From Sandaracinaceae bacterium (GTDB lineage Bacteria > Myxococcota_A > Polyangia > Polyangiales > Houyiibacteriaceae): a stretch of DNA of 64,000 bases. Under the pieces are notes generated by a model. It was not told where the DNA came from. It made no database searches and was given only the letters and a program-made list of their open reading frames with translations. The stretch spans positions 434,001 to 498,000 of the forward strand of contig JACKEJ010000010.1 in the NCBI GenBank assembly GCA_020633055.1, in the 5' to 3' direction. Positions 31,562 to 39,353 of the stretch are shown here, piece after piece (within the stretch, counting starts at the first letter, position 1; each line of letters opens with the position of its first letter). The position numbers were made by a program, and so were the translations under genes.

Positions 31562-32959
31562 TCAGAGCAGCGCCATCAGGTGTTCCTTGATGCCCTGCCG
31601 CGTCTCGTCGTCGGGGGAGTTGCCGAGCGCACGTTCCCACATTTCGATGGCCTTGTATTTGAAGCCAGCCCGCTGATACAGGATCGCGAGGTTCTTCAGC
31701 GCGGCGAAGTGTCGGGGTTGCAGGTCTACGGCGGTCTCCAGCTCTTGAATCGCGTCGAAGATGTCATCACCACGCCCCAGCACCAAGCCGAGGTGGTAGT
31801 GAAGCTGAAAGCTCGCGGGATCGACCCCCAACCCCTGCCGGAGCTTGGCTACCGCCAACTCGAGGTCCCCCCCGCGGTACGCGTCCATCCCCTGCTCCAG
31901 GAACGCCGACGTCTCCTTCGAGAGCATGTCGTCGGGCTGCACCTCGCCGCTGCGCCCGTCGAGCACCGCATCCACGTGGCTCAGCACGTCGCCCATCTTG
32001 AACGGCTTCTCGAGGAACGCGTCCACGCCGAAGCTGGACTTGAGGTCCTCGGCGACGCGCCAGCCGCGGTAGATGGCGCTGACCATGATGATGGGGATGT
32101 GCCCGTAGCGCTTGCTGCCCTTGATGCGTCGGCAGATCTCGAAGCCGTGCACCTCGGGGAGCATCGCGTCCAGCAGGATGACGTCGGGCGTGTCGTCGCG
32201 CACCAGCTGCAGCGCCTCGAGGCCCCGCTTCGCCTCGATGACCTGGTAGCCCTTGGTCTGGAGCACGCGCGTCAGCAGCTTGCGGATGTCGTCCTCGTCA
32301 TCCACGACGAGCACCTTGGGGCGCTCCGGGCGGGGCCGCGTGGCGGCGGTCGGGATCTCGACGGCCGCGACGCGCGACTCTTCCTCCCGGCGCGTGGGCG
32401 CTGCGGGGGGCACGGGGGGCGGCGCGGCGCGACGCGGTGGTGGCGTGATGCCCACGGACGCGAGGTACTCGTCCGTGACATGCGAGCCGATGTAGTACGG
32501 CTCGTTCGCTTCGAGGGCCGCGTAGGCGTAGTCGATGACGACCTTGAGAGCCTCGTGCAGGGCGACGTGCGCGAACACGCGCAGCCCGGTGACGAACTCG
32601 ATCTCGTCCACCACGCGGCGATCGTTCGGGTCCGCCATGGCGAGATAGACCCGATCCTCCTTTACGAGCACGGGGAGGATCAGATGCTGTCGGGCGATCT
32701 CGACCGGCACGAGCTTGAGGTTGTCGCTCGGGATGACCACCTGCGTGAGGTCGATGCCGGGCAAGCCGTGCTGCTCGCTGAGCGCCTTCAAGAGGTCCAC
32801 TTCCGCGACCTTGCCGGACTTCACGGCTGTGGTGGCCAGCCGCTGCCCAGGATGGGTGCGCTGCTCGGCCAAGAGCTCGTCTAGCTCGGCCTGCGTCACG
32901 AGACGCTGCTTCAGCAGGATCTTGCCGAGCTGTTTCTTGTCGCCTGAACCGTTACTCAT
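31562..32959 (-). CDS. MshEN - response regulator receiver - TPR fusion
   Basis: The 465-residue soluble protein has an N-terminal MshEN/GspE-N domain (about 8-150). LGKILLKQRLVTQAELDELL and the PxxxA-type block PVEIARQHLILPVLVKEDRV then LAMADP are visible. A Pro-rich linker follows. A receiver is at about 215-330 with VLVVDDEDDIRKLL, phospho-acceptor VILLDAMLPEVHG and FLEKPFKMGDVL. C-terminal TPRs (about 355-460, LEQGMDAYRGGDLELAVAKL) end the protein. MshEN domains of some ATPases bind c-di-GMP; here there is no ATPase. There is no DNA-binding output, so signalling is probably through protein contact. Confidence 0.87.
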   Translation of the reverse strand: MSNGSGDKKQLGKILLKQRLVTQAELDELLAEQRTHPGQRLATTAVKSGKVAEVDLLKALSEQHGLPGIDLTQVVIPSDNLKLVPVEIARQHLILPVLVKEDRVYLAMADPNDRRVVDEIEFVTGLRVFAHVALHEALKVVIDYAYAALEANEPYYIGSHVTDEYLASVGITPPPRRAAPPPVPPAAPTRREEESRVAAVEIPTAATRPRPERPKVLVVDDEDDIRKLLTRVLQTKGYQVIEAKRGLEALQLVRDDTPDVILLDAMLPEVHGFEICRRIKGSKRYGHIPIIMVSAIYRGWRVAEDLKSSFGVDAFLEKPFKMGDVLSHVDAVLDGRSGEVQPDDMLSKETSAFLEQGMDAYRGGDLELAVAKLRQGLGVDPASFQLHYHLGLVLGRGDDIFDAIQELETAVDLQPRHFAALKNLAILYQRAGFKYKAIEMWERALGNSPDDETRQGIKEHLMALL

Positions 32960-33159
32960 CGCGGGGGGAAGGGGCGAGCGTCTCGGTCGCCCTTCGGAAC
33001 GGGAATGCTACAGCACCGCTCTTCGCTTTCACAACTCGCAAATCCCAGACGTCCGCGAGACGGACCCGATCCGCCGCCTTCTGGACGACGACCCCTGCGC
33101 CACGCACAATGGCTAGCCGCCGCGCGGGAATAGACCCCGCTGCGACCTCGATTGACCTC

Positions 33160-33723
33160 ATGATGCGCCCCGTCTCCGCTCTGCCCTCCGCCTCCCCCCT
33201 GCGTCCCAGCTCCTCGACACGCGGTTTGCGTGCGCGGTCGTCCACGTGGGCTTACCTGGTCTTGTGTACAGCCCTCGTTGCCGTCCTCGCGGGCGGTTGC
33301 ACGCGAGACATCCCGAACACCACGGTGCCCGACACGGCAGCAAACCGCGAAGTGATCGAATTCATGGAGACCTATCGGCGCGCGTTGGAGGATCGAGACG
33401 TGGCCCTGCTGACCGGGATGGCGTCGCCGCGCTACCTGGACCTGTCGGGCACGCCCACCGGCGAAGACGACGTCGACTACGACACGCTCGCCGCGACCCT
33501 GCCAGAGCTGTTCGCGCGGGTGGAGGACGTTCGCTTCGAAATTCGCTACCGGCACGTGGTGTTCCGCGAGGACGACGTGCTGGTCGAGTTCCGCTACACC
33601 GCCAGCTACCTGATCGCCGACCACCGCGGCGAGAACGAGTGGCATCACAAGGTAGAGGACAAGCGCATGGTGCTGGAGTGGGACGACGCGAACTCTCGCT
33701 ACCTGATCCTCTCCGGCATGTAG
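33160..33723 (+). CDS. Lipoprotein with SnoaL/NTF2-like domain
   Basis: The protein has an Arg/Ser-rich leader, a hydrophobic stretch and a lipobox (VLAGGC) so it should be lipid-anchored. The mature part begins TRDIPNTTVPDTAANREVIE and has an NTF2-like pattern: a helix FMETYRRALEDRDVALLTGM, then ASPRYLD, and strands FEIRYRHVVFREDDVLVEFR and the segment KRMVLEWDDANSRYLILSGM. The start is uncertain: ATGs at 33109, 33160 and 33163 are in frame and none has a clear ribosome site. It lies alone between divergent and convergent neighbours. Confidence 0.7.
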   Translation: MMRPVSALPSASPLRPSSSTRGLRARSSTWAYLVLCTALVAVLAGGCTRDIPNTTVPDTAANREVIEFMETYRRALEDRDVALLTGMASPRYLDLSGTPTGEDDVDYDTLAATLPELFARVEDVRFEIRYRHVVFREDDVLVEFRYTASYLIADHRGENEWHHKVEDKRMVLEWDDANSRYLILSGM

Positions 33724-33754
33724 CGTCCGGGCTGCGTCGGCCCGCGCCCGCGGG

Positions 33755-35113
33755 TCACGCGAGGCCGTAGTCTTTGATCTTGTAGAGCAGCGCGCGGTGG
33801 CTGATCTCCAACAGCTTCGCGGCCTGCGTGCGGTTGCCGTCGGTCTTGTCGAGGGCCTTGCGGATCAGCGCCTCCTCGATGAAACGCTGCGTCTTCTTGA
33901 TGGACAGCTCCCCGCTGGCGAGGATGGACGCCACCATGTCGGTAGGCGTGCGGACGCGCTCGGGGAGGTCGGACTCACCGAGCTGCTGCCGCTCGGTCAA
34001 GACCACCGCGCGCTCGATGAGGTTCTCCAGCTCGCGGACGTTGCCCGGAAAGGGGTACTCGAGGAGGCGCTTCTTGGCGACGGCGTCCAGGCCACGCACG
34101 TCGGTGCCGAGCCGAGCGTTGCAGCGTGCGACGAAGTGCTCCGCGAGCAGGAGGATGTCGTCCGCCCTCTCACGGAGCGGCGGCGCTTTGATCTGCAACA
34201 CGTTCAAGCGGTAGAAGAGGTCTTCGCGGAAGCGCCCCTCGCGCACCTCGTGCTCGAGGTCGCGCACGGTAGCCGCGACGACGCGCACCTTGATGGCCTT
34301 GTCGCGCGTGTCGCCGACGGGGCGTATCGTCCCCTCCTGGAGGACGCGCAGCAGCTTCACTTGGAGGGGCAGCGGCAGCTCGCCGATCTCGTCCAGGAAC
34401 AGCGTCCCGCCGTCCGCTTCTTCGAACAGGCCGCGCTTGTCGGACCGCGCGTCGGTGAACGCTCCCTTCTTGTGGCCGAACAGCTCCGTCTCGAGCAGGG
34501 AGCCAGGGATGGCGCCACAGTTGACGGGCACGAAGCGGCCGGCCCGCTGCGCCCCGTGGTCGTGCAGGGCACGGGCGATCAGCTCCTTGCCCGTGCCGCT
34601 CTCGCCCTGGATCAACACGGTCGTGTCGTAGCCGGCGACCTTCTCGACCACGCGGAACACCTGCCGCATGACGTCGCTCTTGCCGAGCATCTGCGCGAAC
34701 GACTGCTGCTCGCGCACGGCTTCACGGAGGGCCTTGTTCTCCCGCCGCAGCGTCTCGCGTTCCTCGGCCTTGCGCAGCGCGAGCAACACCTCGTCGCGCT
34801 TGAAGGGCTTGGCCACGTAGTCGTAGGCACCCGCCTTCATCGCGTCGAGCGCGAGGTCGAGGGAGCCGTAGGCGCTCATGATGATGACCGTCGCGTCCTG
34901 CCCGCGGGCGCGCAGCGCGGCGCACAGCTCGATGCCCGTCATCCCGCCCATGCGCACGTCCGCCAGCACGAAGTCTGGGTCGAAAGTGGACACTCTGGAC
35001 AGGGCCTCCTCGGCGCTCGCCACGGTCTCGACCTCGTAGCCCGCCTTCTTGAGGAGCGTCCCCAGCACCAGCCGGATGTTCTCTTCGTCGTCGGCGACCA
35101 AGACCCGCTTCAC
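33755..35113 (-). CDS. NtrC-family sigma-54-dependent response regulator with GAFTDA loop
   Basis: I prefer the GTG at 35113 (GAGG 6 bases before) over a TTG at 35140. The 452-residue protein has a receiver (about 3-115, VLVADDEENIRLVL, phospho-acceptor in FVLADVRMGG, KPF Lys). The AAA+ domain (about 135-365) has Walker A GESGTGKELIARAL and Walker B GGTLFLDEIGEL. The C-terminal Fis-type helix-turn-helix is KTDGNRTQAAKLLEISHRAL. The sigma-54-contact loop reads GAFTDA instead of GAFTGA. That change alters the loop that remodels the polymerase, though enough of the motif remains that activity is likely. The gene faces the vWA lipoprotein gene across a gap containing a -24/-12-like site. Confidence 0.94.
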   Translation of the reverse strand: MKRVLVADDEENIRLVLGTLLKKAGYEVETVASAEEALSRVSTFDPDFVLADVRMGGMTGIELCAALRARGQDATVIIMSAYGSLDLALDAMKAGAYDYVAKPFKRDEVLLALRKAEERETLRRENKALREAVREQQSFAQMLGKSDVMRQVFRVVEKVAGYDTTVLIQGESGTGKELIARALHDHGAQRAGRFVPVNCGAIPGSLLETELFGHKKGAFTDARSDKRGLFEEADGGTLFLDEIGELPLPLQVKLLRVLQEGTIRPVGDTRDKAIKVRVVAATVRDLEHEVREGRFREDLFYRLNVLQIKAPPLRERADDILLLAEHFVARCNARLGTDVRGLDAVAKKRLLEYPFPGNVRELENLIERAVVLTERQQLGESDLPERVRTPTDMVASILASGELSIKKTQRFIEEALIRKALDKTDGNRTQAAKLLEISHRALLYKIKDYGLA

Positions 35114-35293
35114 AGCCGACCTCGGGGTAGACCCTCGCAATGATTGCGGAGCAGCATTCGTCGCATCTGCAAAACGTATCTAGCGGGGGGCCGTACGTCG
35201 AGGGCGAACGCCGAACAGACCACACCGTTGACGCATGACAACCAAGTTGCCGCACGTACGCTGCACAACACCAGAAAGCGCCCCTGGGTCGGG

Positions 35294-35309
35294 TGGCACG
35301 CGGTTCGCT
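35294..35309 (+). promoter_or_regulatory. Candidate sigma-54 (-24/-12) promoter
   Basis: TGGCACG-CGGT-TCGCT matches the consensus TGGCACG-N4-TTGCW at every position but one. The invariant GG and GC are the required 10 bases apart. It points at the vWA lipoprotein gene (ATG 35419), about 110 bases downstream. It lies in the gap opposite the start of an NtrC-family regulator, its natural activator. The rest of the 305-base gap (35114-35418) holds CACCCTATGGTGTTGATCTT at about 35350-35369 and a good GGAGG before the ATG. Confidence 0.6.
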
Positions 35310-35418
35310 TGGCTCGAAAGCGGACTCGGACCTTCGCCTCATCGCCTAAGCACCCTATGGTGTTGATCTTTCTGGGCCTGTGGAGGTATCTTCGCGGCCT
35401 CGCGTTCTTGGAGGAACC

Positions 35419-37353
35419 ATGTACTTGCGCTCACGCAGTCTCACAGCCCTGCTCTCGATCGCCACCGTGCTGCTCGGGGGCTGTCTCGACCGCCCCCTGA
35501 GGCCCATCAACCCGTGCACCGTGTCGGGTGTCGTCAACGAGGTCGCCGTCGAGAAGATCAACGAGATCGACCTCCTCTTCCTGGTCGACAACTCGGCGTC
35601 CATGCGTGAAGAGCAGCAAGCGCTCATCTCGGAGATCCCCCGTCTGGTCGAGATCCTCGCGGGTGGCGACCTGGATGGCGACACCATTCAGGACTTCGAG
35701 CCGGTCTCCAGCATCCAAGTCGGCATCATCACCAGCGACATGGGCATCGGCGGGGTCGACATCCCAGCCGCAGCGCGTTGCGGAAGCGTCTTGGGCGATG
35801 ACGGCGTCCTGATCGATCTCCACCGCGGCTCGGACGGCGCGTGCCCCACGGAGCCCGCCGTCCCCGCGTTCCTCACGTTCATGGCGGGGACGGACAATGC
35901 AGCGACGTTCGCAGCGTCCGTCGGATGCCTCGCCGACACGGGCTCTGACGGATGCTCCTTCGAACAGCAGCTCGAGGCCGTCCTGAAAGCCCTCACCCCG
36001 GCGGACTCCACCGTCACGTTCCCGCAGTTCCGACGCGGGGTGGAGGTGCGTCGGACGACCGGGCACGGTGGGTCGGGCGTGAACTCGGGCTTCCTCCGCG
36101 CCAACTCGCTGCTCGCGGTGATCGTGGTGACGGACGAGGACGACTGCTCGAGCTCGGACCTCGATCTCTACGACGTGACCAGCGGCGACCAGACGTACCC
36201 CGTCCCCCGGGACAACGCCAACATGCCGGCTCCGCAGCGGCAGTGCGCGACGTACCGAAACGTGCAGTACGACGTGATGACCCGGTACGTGGACGGCATC
36301 CTGGCCCTGCGGCCCGGACAGCGCCCCGACTTCACCATCTTCGCCACGATCTCGGGCGTCGACCCGGACGTCCTCGATGCCAACAGCCGACCGGAGCTCG
36401 TCAACGGCATCGAAGTGACGACCGTGGACATCGAGGCCATCCTGGCGGACGCATCGATGATCGAGCGCGCCAACGCCCAGAACAACGACCTCGAGCCGAG
36501 CTGTGTGCGCCCGAATCCGATGGATCCCGGGAACGCGAACCTCGACAACGAGGCCTACCCGCCGCGCCGCCTGCTGGAGGTCACACGGGGGCTCATCGAG
36601 GCGCAGGCCGGCGGCGTGGTGGCCTCCATCTGTCAGGCCCGCGACGCTGAGAACGGCGACTACACCGCCGACTTCAGCGACGCTGTCCAGTCGATCGTGG
36701 CGCGCATCGCCGCGTCGCTGCCCACCAGCTGCCTCCCGCGCCCGCTCATCCGCGGAGGCGACAACACCGTGTTCTGTCAGATCCTCGAGGTGCTCCCCGA
36801 GGGCTCCTCCTGCGCCGAACAGGAGGCCCGCGGCCGCGAGCCGGAGGCCGTGCGCATGGAGGGGACGCGCGAGGTGTGTCGCGTGAACCAGGTCGTCCCC
36901 ACCCCCGAGAACATCGCGAACGGGCAGGAGCCGAGCGGGCTCGGCTGGTTCTACGACGACTACTCGGCGGAGCTCGACGACGACTGCTTCCGCTTCGAAG
37001 AGGACAACCGCCAGCAGATCCGGTTCACCACGGGTGCCGAGTCGATTCCGGGCGCGAAGTTCCGCCTCGAGTGCGTGAGCCCGGTGGTCCCGACGGGAGA
37101 CGTCGCGGACATCGGCTCCGAGTGCGCCGGCGGTAATCAGGCGCCGTGCGACCTGGATGGTGACGACCTCGCCAGCTTCCGTTCGCGCTACGACCGCGAG
37201 GGAGCGTCCTTGGTGTGTGACAACGTCACGAACACGTGCCAGTTCGCGTGCGCCACGGACGCCGACTGCCCGGGTGGCAACGTGTGCTTCGGGTCGGACG
37301 ACGGCAACGAGGGCAACAACGCGTACTGCGTGAGCCCGACCTGTCAGTTCTGA
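35419..37353 (+). CDS. vWA-domain lipoprotein, paralogue 1
   Basis: ATG 35419 follows GGAGG at a good distance and gives a lipoprotein signal (MYLRSRSLTALLSIATVLLG then GC). The 644-residue protein has a von Willebrand A-type domain at about 50-330. The metal-site motif is LLFLVDNSASMREEQ (DxSxS). A second conserved acidic loop is AVIVVTDEDDCSSSDLDLYD. Cys-rich pieces include CATDADCPGGNVCFG at the end, which resemble short Cys repeats of Myxococcota surface proteins. It is a paralogue of the next gene: both share DNSAS/DDSSS, the TDEDDCSS loop and a GWFYDDY/GWYYDDY block near the C-terminus. Ligands are unknown. Confidence 0.88.
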   Translation: MYLRSRSLTALLSIATVLLGGCLDRPLRPINPCTVSGVVNEVAVEKINEIDLLFLVDNSASMREEQQALISEIPRLVEILAGGDLDGDTIQDFEPVSSIQVGIITSDMGIGGVDIPAAARCGSVLGDDGVLIDLHRGSDGACPTEPAVPAFLTFMAGTDNAATFAASVGCLADTGSDGCSFEQQLEAVLKALTPADSTVTFPQFRRGVEVRRTTGHGGSGVNSGFLRANSLLAVIVVTDEDDCSSSDLDLYDVTSGDQTYPVPRDNANMPAPQRQCATYRNVQYDVMTRYVDGILALRPGQRPDFTIFATISGVDPDVLDANSRPELVNGIEVTTVDIEAILADASMIERANAQNNDLEPSCVRPNPMDPGNANLDNEAYPPRRLLEVTRGLIEAQAGGVVASICQARDAENGDYTADFSDAVQSIVARIAASLPTSCLPRPLIRGGDNTVFCQILEVLPEGSSCAEQEARGREPEAVRMEGTREVCRVNQVVPTPENIANGQEPSGLGWFYDDYSAELDDDCFRFEEDNRQQIRFTTGAESIPGAKFRLECVSPVVPTGDVADIGSECAGGNQAPCDLDGDDLASFRSRYDREGASLVCDNVTNTCQFACATDADCPGGNVCFGSDDGNEGNNAYCVSPTCQF

Positions 37354-37374
37354 ACCCAACGTGACACGCTGAAC

Positions 37375-37412
37375 GCGGCGACCCTCTCACGGGGGTCGCC
37401 GTTTTCGTTTTC
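37375..37412 (+). terminator. Rho-independent-type terminator between the two vWA genes
   Basis: GGCGACCC (37377-37384) pairs with GGGTCGCC (37393-37400) around an 8-base loop. GTTTTCGTTTT follows. This is the clearest terminator in the window. The next gene's start codon is only 10-22 bases after the T run, so there is little room for a separate promoter. Confidence 0.75.
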
Positions 37413-37433
37413 TGGCCTACTGTGTCGCTGCGC

Positions 37434-39260
37434 ATGCCCTTCGCCCCTCTACGTCGAACCCGAGCGAACACACGCGGGTTGCCGCTCCTGTTGAGCGCGT
37501 TGGTGGGCCTGGGCTGCGACCCGTACGCACGTGACCTCGGATCGGTGCCGCCCTGCGGGCAGCGCATCCTCGTGGAGCGTGTGACGATCACGCCGCCACC
37601 CCGCCTGGATCTGCTGCTGGTCGTGGACGACTCGTCCTCCATGGATGACGAACAACGCGCCCTGCGACGCGAGATCCCGCGCCTCATCCGCATCCTCACC
37701 ACAGGCGACGTGGACGAAGACGGCCTGCGTGACCTCGAGCGCATCGACGACCTGCACGTAGGTGTCGTGCGCACGGACATGGGGACGGGTCCCTACCCCT
37801 CGAGCCAGTGCCCCGGAGGGCGAGGAGCCGACGGTGTGTTGCAGCAGACGTCAGGCGTGGTGCCCGCCGTCGCCTGCGCATCGGCCTACCCGCCCTTCGT
37901 CTCGTTCCCCGAGCTGAGCGCCGACGACGTGGCAGTGGCGGCCCAGTGTGTGGCCACGGTCGGGACCGACGGATGCAACTTCGAGCAGCCCTTGGAAGCG
38001 CTGCTCAAGGCGCTGACGCCCAGCACGGCCGGACCGCTGTTCGTGGAAGGTCGCGTCGGTCACGGCGACGGTGCCAACGTGGGGTTCTTGCGCGAGGACG
38101 CGGTCCTGGTCGTGGTGCTGCTCACCGACGAGGACGACTGCTCCAGCCCGGACGATCGCCTCTACCAAGTCGATGGCGACGCATACCCGGGCCCGTTCCT
38201 CGACGACGACCCAGGAACCCACCCGACCCCGCTGCTGGACCGACGCTGCGCGGCGTACCGCGATGCGCAGTACGAGCCGACGCGCTACGTGGAGGGGCTC
38301 CTGGCGCTGCCCACGCGCGGCGTGGTGCTCGCGGGGGTCGTAGGGCTGCCTGTCGACGCGAGCGAGGCGTTCCAAAGAGACGGGGACTTCCAGGCGTTGC
38401 TGCGACACCCGGCCATGGCAGAGCGTGCCGCGCCCGATGCCCCGGCCTCGTTGGTACCCGCGTGTACGCGTATGGAAGGGACACTTGCCTCCAGCGCGAC
38501 GCCCGCCCGCCGCATCGTGCAAGTGGCCGAGGCGCTACGCGAGGGGGGCGGGCAGGTGGTGCTCGAGAGCATCTGCCGCGCTGACACGCTGGGTCGCGCG
38601 GACTACTCGTCGTTGGCCACCAGCCTCCTCGCGCCCATCGCCGCGGCCCTCGGGGACAGCTGTCTCGCGACCCCCTTGCGACGCCTCCCGAGCGGTGAGG
38701 TGCGCTGTCAGATCGACGAGACGCTCCCGTCAGGCGGACGCTGCGCGGACGTCCCGGGGCGTTCGCTGGCGCGGCTCGACGAGTCGGGCCGCGAGGTCTG
38801 TCGGCTGACCCAGCTGGTGCCGTCCGACGAAGAGCGCGTGGCGGCGGCCCCTCCGGCTGGCGTGGGCTGGTACTACGACGACTACACCGCGCGGGCGCTC
38901 GGTCAATGCCCAGCCACGCGCCCGCAGCTATTGAACTTCGCAGCGACCGAGCCAACGCCCAGGGCGCAGCTGCGGATCGAGTGCGTGTTCGACGACGTGG
39001 GAGATCCGGACGTGCCGAGCTGGGGCAGCGCGTGTCGTCTGAGCGTGCCCGACGGTTGCGCCCTCGATGCGGCCGGGCTCGCTGCGCTTCGCGCGCGCGC
39101 GGGCCGCGACGACGCCCGGCTGGCCTGTGAGCCCGCGACCAGCCTGTGCGAGCTGCGGTGCCGCACCGACGCGGAGTGCCCCCTGGGCTTCGCCTGCGCT
39201 TCGTCCGCCCTTGCCGATGGCCTCGGGGACGGCTACTGCACCGATCCCCGCTGTGACTGA
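37434..39260 (+). CDS. vWA-domain lipoprotein, paralogue 2
   Basis: ATG 37434 (MPFAPLRRTRANTRGLPLLL) leads to the lipobox SALVGLGC; a GTG at 37422 is also possible. The 608-residue protein is a full-length paralogue of the gene before. It has the vWA motif LLLVVDDSSSMDDEQ, LRREIPRLIRILTTGDVDED, the acidic loop LLTDEDDCSSPDD, the GVGWYYDDYTARALGQC block and the Cys-rich end CRTDAECPLGFACASS. The spacing pattern suggests a duplication. A strong terminator stands directly before it, so its expression may depend on read-through or on signals inside the upstream gene. Confidence 0.86.
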   Translation: MPFAPLRRTRANTRGLPLLLSALVGLGCDPYARDLGSVPPCGQRILVERVTITPPPRLDLLLVVDDSSSMDDEQRALRREIPRLIRILTTGDVDEDGLRDLERIDDLHVGVVRTDMGTGPYPSSQCPGGRGADGVLQQTSGVVPAVACASAYPPFVSFPELSADDVAVAAQCVATVGTDGCNFEQPLEALLKALTPSTAGPLFVEGRVGHGDGANVGFLREDAVLVVVLLTDEDDCSSPDDRLYQVDGDAYPGPFLDDDPGTHPTPLLDRRCAAYRDAQYEPTRYVEGLLALPTRGVVLAGVVGLPVDASEAFQRDGDFQALLRHPAMAERAAPDAPASLVPACTRMEGTLASSATPARRIVQVAEALREGGGQVVLESICRADTLGRADYSSLATSLLAPIAAALGDSCLATPLRRLPSGEVRCQIDETLPSGGRCADVPGRSLARLDESGREVCRLTQLVPSDEERVAAAPPAGVGWYYDDYTARALGQCPATRPQLLNFAATEPTPRAQLRIECVFDDVGDPDVPSWGSACRLSVPDGCALDAAGLAALRARAGRDDARLACEPATSLCELRCRTDAECPLGFACASSALADGLGDGYCTDPRCD

Positions 39261-39280
39261 ACGCCCCCTTCGCACGTCCG

Positions 39281-39327
39281 CGCGCCCCGTCGGAGCACGA
39301 TCCAGGATCGGACGAAGCTCCGGCGCG
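39281..39327 (+). other. Long imperfect hairpin in the gap before the MMPL gene
   Basis: Three nested inverted pairs stack: CGCGCC/GGCGCG, GGAGC/GCTCC and CGATCC/GGATCG, with a one-base tip and small internal loops. It lies between the second vWA gene and the MMPL exporter. There is no T run, so it may stabilise RNA or pause polymerase rather than terminate. Confidence 0.4.
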
Positions 39328-39353
39328 CGCGGCCGACGCTCGGAGGGCGCGGG

